Origin: Punica granatum | Lineage: Eukaryota; Streptophyta; Magnoliopsida; Myrtales; Lythraceae | Assembly (NCBI RefSeq): GCF_007655135.1 | Contig: NC_045132.1 | Location: 12,710,001 to 12,774,000 of the forward strand | Length of the DNA: 64,000 nt | Direction: 5' to 3' | Shown here: one piece after another, positions 60,144-64,000 of the stretch | Position numbering within the stretch: position 1 is the stretch's first letter | Layout of the letters: each line of letters opens with the position of its first letter | Made by a program: the position numbers and the translations under genes | The notes under the pieces: generated by a model | The model's database searches: none | What the model was told of the DNA's origin: nothing | The model's input: the letters and a program-made list of their open reading frames with translations, nothing else

Positions 60144-60614
60144 GTTATAGAGGTGATGGTGGCTGAATGATTGCGAAACATAGTCGATGTGTATGTTTAG
60201 TTTGCTTGTGATGGTTGGACTATAGCCATGAGATTGCTGGACCCGGCGGATTATAAAAGGGGCTTGATCGGCCGCTGGACCTGGCGTAATACAAATAGGG
60301 ACATGATCGGCCGCTGGACACGGCGGAATACAAATAGGGGCCTGATCGGCCGCTGGACCCGGCGGAATATAAACAAGGGCCTGATCGGCCGCTGGATCGG
60401 CGGAATATAAATGAAGGTTAACTCTTACCGCCAGAGGTTAATGGGCGGCCCTCGCTGATGAGATGTGGGTATTGGAAGTTGAGAATTGTGTGAGTGAGAT
60501 GTGCGGGGTCACGGTACCGTCATAACTCTGTTGCGAGGAAATGCAACCCTATGGCTATATTATTGTTGTTTGGATTTGGTTGCCCTATGAGTTGTGTGAA
60601 AGGATGATCTTGGT
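58800..60614 (+). repeat. 3' LTR of the Tekay-type element, truncated (1815 bp)
   Basis: Begins TGTGAGGCTAG like the 5' LTR and follows it closely, with a shorter (GA)n (59160-59179), to gatgatcttggt, then switches to MULE sequence. The 39 bp repeat is at 60228-60412. Confidence 0.92.
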
Positions 60615-60859
60615 TGCCCTTCCCATGGACCCTACACAAGACTACCTCTATTACCTTTATACCCCATCTATTCTAATTCTTTCACCATATGAGTAACAGA
60701 CACTTTGTCTGGTTCAATATCCCAACGCAATATCTCACCCCCACTATACAACAGTTCCCCTCCTTCTTCCTTAAAGGACCTGCCATGGTGTATTTCAAAA
60801 ATGTATCCATGATAGTTCAAGTTATCCATCCTACAATACCAATGTAACAGAACAAGCAT
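60615..60859 (-). pseudogene. mudrA-like: MULE transposase, N-terminal piece
   Basis: Minus strand, start probably at Met 60829 (MDNLNYHGYIFEIHHGRSF), then GGELLYSGGEI and DIEPDKVSVTHMVKELE. This is the N-terminal domain of plant MULE transposases. TAG at 60668 and TAG at 60632 interrupt MGYKGNRGSLV and GPWEGQ. The gene then runs into the 3' LTR end of the retrotransposon and resumes at 51297. Confidence 0.8.
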
Positions 60860-61398
60860 GTAATGAATATTGACAATCTTTCATTCAAATACGATTTGCC
60901 CAAAAAATTCAACAATAAATAAACACTACCTTGTAAAACCTTCAACATGAAACCCAGTAAATTATCAGTAGTACTGAGGAAAGCTCAAGCTTTCATCATC
61001 TTCTTCTTCGGGTCAGGTATGCTGATCCTGAGCTTCCCCCTTCTTCTTCTTCGATTTGGGTCTGCTTCTCTTCACCTCCTCACCTCTACTCACTAGCAAC
61101 CTCATCTCCTCTCCTTTCTTCTACTCAGTAAATGAACACCCACAACCTGTGAGCTGTCATCTTCTTCTTCTTCGTGTATAATGCTCGTGCTACCTCCTCT
61201 CTTCTCCTCTCCTCCTCTGCTTGTTCCCCTTTCTTTCTCCTTTCCCGCCTCAGTTGCTTTCTCTTTCTCAGTTTTTAGCTTCCTAGTTTGAAAGATTGTC
61301 TCTTCCAATAGATTTCCCGTAATAGTTTTCTTTCTGAGCTTTCAGGTTTTCCTTTGAAGCTTTCGGGTTTCCCGCAAGAGTTTTCTTTCCTTCGGATA
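60860..61398 (-). other. Presumed promoter/leader of the MULE transposase
   Basis: CT-rich (plus strand) tracts at 61000-61280; the minus-strand frames are Glu/Lys-rich low complexity and are not called. It lies between the right TIR and the transposase start. Confidence 0.4.
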
Positions 61399-61680
61399 GA
61401 TCGGGTTTCATGAGCCGGGTTGAATTTAGCTTCCACTCAGGTTTCACGAGCTTTCGGGTTTTCCAGTCGAGGCATACGTGCCACTTTAGTGATTTAACGG
61501 CCACATGGACGAAAGTGACGCCGTTAACTCCATGTAGGCGGTTCGGTGAAGGGCAGTGACTGAAAGGACCATTGCTGCCACATTTACAAACGTTTTAGGA
61601 CTTGATTTCACGAAGTTAAAGCTTTTAGGATTCAATATCAAAAAATGGCAAACTTTTAGGACCACTAGTGTAATTTTTTC
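61399..61680 (-). repeat. Right terminal inverted repeat of the MULE
   Basis: Reverse-complement partner of 46240-46520, ending at TTTTTTC next to the 10 bp TSD. Confidence 0.85.
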
Positions 61681-61690
61681 ATTTTTAAAT

Positions 61691-62081
61691 CATTATCACT
61701 ATGTCAAGTAAAGAACTCAAGTTTTGGGTAAAATGACATATACTAAGGCTACCTTTATTCCGGGAAAAGTATTTTACAGGAAAATAAAAAAAAATTCATC
61801 TATGTTCGGTTACACGAATAGGATAGTGTTTTCAGTCAACATAGAAGCTAAAGGTAAAAAGGAAAGAATTAAATTCATCTGAAATTTTTGGGATTTACTT
61901 TCCCAACTGCACAACTCTCTCACTTACTTGAACCCACCTGAGTTCTTGACACATCTCTCTAAACACACGAAGATGATTTTTTTCATATCTTCCAAAATAT
62001 GAGAAAATAAACTACTTGTCCTAAATTATTTTCCACGTAAATAATTTTCCCCAAAAAATTATTTATGTGAGAAAACCGAGC
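61691..62081. other. No gene recognised
   Basis: AT-rich. A tattccgggaaaagtatttt motif at 61756 faces its rough complement near 62030 (aaattattttccacgtaaat), suggesting another worn foldback element. Confidence 0.3.
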
Positions 62082-62091
62082 CTAAATATTT

Positions 62092-62724
62092 GGGGAAAAA
62101 AATCACCTTCAGTCATCAACCTTGCATGGCCTTTTTCATTTCTGTCCTAGGCCTTTTCCTTTACAATGTTGTCCTAAACGTTATGCATATTATTCCTTAC
62201 TAGTCCCGTCTACTTTCTCATCCAAAAATAACTTTTCCATCCAAAAGTATTTTTCAAAAAATTATTCTATTTAAAAATTTGTAAAAACTAATAAAAGTAA
62301 AAAAGTAATAAAAAAGTGAAGAGGAAGATCGATGAAGGGAAGGGAGAGGGGTAGGGGGCCGATGGGAGCCTTGTTTTCGGTCCACCCCTTTCCCTCAAAG
62401 AATATACCAGGGTTCCCAGTTTCGGCTAGGAACCCTCAATTCTTTGGGTAGGGGACCTTGCCGTCGACCACCCCTCCCCTCCCCTCATTGATCCTCCCCT
62501 TCATTTTTCTTTTTCCTTTTTTCTTTTTAATTTTGTTAGTTTTTTAAAAAAATTAATAAAACTAATTTTGTAAAATATTTTGAATGAAAATTAAGTTTTT
62601 TTTGAAAATGTAGACGAAAAGATCAATGGGAAATAAACATCTAACTTTTTAGGATGAAATTGAACAAAAAAAAATCTTTAGGACAAAATTGAAAAGGTAA
62701 CGGAGATTAAAGACCAAAAGCCCC
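62092..62724. mobile_element. MULE-type foldback element (633 bp), TSD CTAAATATTT
   Basis: Starts GGGGAAAAAAATCACC and ends ACCAAAAGCCCC. Arms pair tttctgtcctagg with cctttaggacaaaa-like text and ttttcatccaaaa with ttttgaatgaaa-like text at moderate divergence, around a GC-rich centre (62320-62500). The 10 bp direct repeat CTAAATATTT is exact at 62082-62091 and 62725-62734. Confidence 0.78.
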
Positions 62725-62875
62725 CTAAATATTTCAAGGGGATAAAGTGTCTTCTTGCTCAGGGACTCTGGGAATGAAAACCCTAGTATCGATAGATCTA
62801 AAGAACGAGCTCACTAACGTTAAGGTGGGATTGCTCATACTGTATTGCATAGATGAGAATCTTTTTCGAAAGGAT

Positions 62876-63111
62876 TAATGTTGCGTTTGGTTTCGAAATA
62901 GGATTTTAAAATCAAATTTTGATTTTGAAAAAGAGTGGTATAAATGGGACCCACCCTTTGACTTTGTATGAGTTATTTTGTTTTGTTGTGAAAAAAAGTG
63001 GTATAAATGGGTCTCACTCTTTGACTTTGTATGAGTTATTTTGTTTTGTTGTGGGTAAAATTAGGTTAAAGTTGTGATTTTAAAATCACATTTGCAAACC
63101 AAACAAGCCAT
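62876..63111. mobile_element. Possible Tourist-like MITE with an internal 75 bp duplication
   Basis: Ends are inverted: tgttgcgtttggttt on the left, aaccaaacaagcca on the right, followed inward by gattttaaaatca on both sides. TAA and TTA flank it, close to the TWA target of PIF/Harbinger. Inside, gtggtataaatgg(g) to ttttgttttgttgtg is present twice (62935-62990 and 62999-63054). Confidence 0.45.
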
Positions 63112-63820
63112 TACTTCTAAAGGATTATCCTTAAAATCCCAATTTTGCAGAGGCCAATAGCATATCGCCACCTTAGCAAATGTATGTAAAAATGGTGTGG
63201 AAAACTTCATAGGATCAGGCCTAATCTCTTCACTAGCAAACCCAAGTTAAACTAGAGTTAATAAGCCTGTTAGGAAAAAAGAAAAAAAGACCAAAACCCA
63301 ATAGAAGTACGAGATATAAGTACGAGCAAATGAAAACTACTTGGGTTGGATGAAGATTGAAAAGGGCAAATGAGTCCAAAGCTATAAGTTGAAAATCCTT
63401 GGAGAGGAGCGTTTATCTCCGATCTAACTTGAATCTATTGTCACACGAGCAACAAGCTTAGTGGTAATCTATGTTAAGTACGAATTTTTAGTTGATCAAT
63501 GTTAGTGGGTTTGAACGTACGTTGAGCTTAGGATGCAATTATTTAGAAAATGAAGGGAAATGGGGAATGGATTGTTTGTTGGAGAAGGCCATATGGGACT
63601 AATGTGATAGTATGGATGAAGATAATATTTCTCTAGGTGGAGCTAAAATTACAGTGACCTACTATTAGTAAGTTTCTTAGCAAACAAGGAGGCAACACTA
63701 GTCCGTTCTATTTATAAGGTGAGATAACTTGCACTACAAGTAACGTATCATGGATAAGAAGGGAAATCTTATTTATGTATATTACAGTGAGATTATTATT
63801 TTTGAAAATAATAAGTCACT
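63112..63820. other. No gene recognised
   Basis: AT-rich with no conserved text on either strand. Confidence 0.3.
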
Positions 63821-64000
63821 TACTTTTTTTTTTTTGCTAACTTGGGGTATCCAGGCTTTACTCGATTAATTCTCGGGGCTCTGTAAACCTCCAGCGGCGT
63901 ACAGAGCATGTAATTACATCAAAGGCGCTCTGGTGACCCCAAGGGGATTCGAACCCGGGATTGGATGCAAATTTAGACGCAGTTTAACCACTAGGCCAAA
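63821..64000 (-). mobile_element. SINE, tRNA-derived, cut by the right edge
   Basis: Minus strand from the edge: ggcctagtggttaaactgcg (A box region), cccgggttcgaatccccttg (B box GGTTCGAATCC), then gcgcctttgatgtaattaca, and a 3' end ggctttac...ggggtatcc... closing in an A run (T run at 63823-63835 on the plus strand). This is the head-body-tail layout of plant SINEs. The 5' end may be at or just past 64000. Confidence 0.8.

Larger units (their letters stand above)
51298..60614 (+). mobile_element. Ty3/Gypsy chromovirus (Del/Tekay type) inside the MULE transposase
   Basis: 5' LTR 51298-53802, primer site at 53807, gag-pol 53958-58765, polypurine tract 58789-58798 (gtgggggaga), 3' LTR from 58800. 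The LTRs are nearly identical, so insertion is recent compared with its surroundings. The 3' LTR stops matching at about 60614, where MULE transposase text resumes, so about 690 bp of LTR and the second target duplication are lost. 5' flank is CTTAT. The MULE gene reads GPWEGQ on one side and DKHDNKGKEKD on the other; a ttgccc motif is present at both junction areas. Confidence 0.93.
46240..61680 (-). mobile_element. Mutator-like element, 15.4 kb, two converging genes, TSD ATTTTTAAAT
   Basis: Terminal inverted repeats 46240-46520 and 61399-61680 align over about 280 bp (shared actagtggtcctaaaagttt, aaatgtggcagcaatggtc, gtggcacgtatgcc, tgaaacccgatct). The 10 bp direct repeat ATTTTTAAAT flanks it exactly at 46230-46239 and 61681-61690. 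Inside, a MuDR-type transposase reads leftward from the right TIR and a zf-GRF gene reads rightward from the left TIR. Both are decayed. A Del/Tekay retrotransposon splits the transposase. Without that insert the element would be about 6.1 kb. Confidence 0.9.

Overview
The window is plant nuclear DNA, almost certainly from a flowering plant. The gene pieces are plant-specific (a 3-ketoacyl-CoA synthase exon, an AGO4-clade Argonaute, a papain-like protease close to the senescence/seed type), and the transposons are plant lineages (a Del/Tekay-type chromovirus, Ty3/Gypsy LTRs primed by initiator-Met tRNA, MULEs with 9-10 bp target duplications, tRNA-like SINEs). The species cannot be named from sequence alone. 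Host genes are few and mostly broken; more than 80 percent of the window is transposon or repeat.

Layout. 1-1.2 kb: first exon of a KCS gene on the minus strand, cut by the left edge. 1.6-9 kb: a degenerate tandem array split by a 5.56 kb Ty3/Gypsy element (2396-7956, exact TSD ATTTT) that has lost its integrase, then a Helitron-like end and a direct duplication. 9.4-13.6 kb: two MULE-type foldback elements and a possible old LTR. 13.8-24.4 kb: a full-length but dead AGO4-like gene on the minus strand. A 5.7 kb LTR-like element sits in one intron, a solo LTR of the Gypsy family above sits in a MID/PIWI exon, and there are many frameshifts and stops. 25-28.5 kb: AT-rich repeats, a SINE-like copy and a foldback element.

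28.5-40.4 kb: a nest of long coding-free LTR-like elements. A minus-strand copy (about 28530-40357) is interrupted by a plus-strand relative (35564-39764), by another TG...CA element (30573-33265) and by a plastid 23S rRNA fragment (34661-34920). 40.6-46.2 kb: SINE-like copy, tandem repeats, the last exon of a papain-like protease pseudogene, a Helitron-like end and a 345 bp MULE foldback element. 46.24-61.68 kb: a 15.4 kb Mutator-like element with about 280 bp terminal inverted repeats and an exact 10 bp TSD. Its decayed transposase runs from the right end and a zf-GRF/coiled-coil/membrane protein gene runs from the left end. The transposase is split by a nearly complete Del/Tekay retrotransposon (51298 to about 60614). 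61.7-64 kb: a 633 bp foldback element with exact 10 bp TSD, a possible Tourist-like MITE, and a SINE running off the right edge.

The genes do not form a pathway. What the window records is layered insertion: TEs inside TEs, TEs inside an RNA-silencing gene, and decay by transitions and small indels. No CRISPR, operon or prokaryotic features are present, and none are expected.
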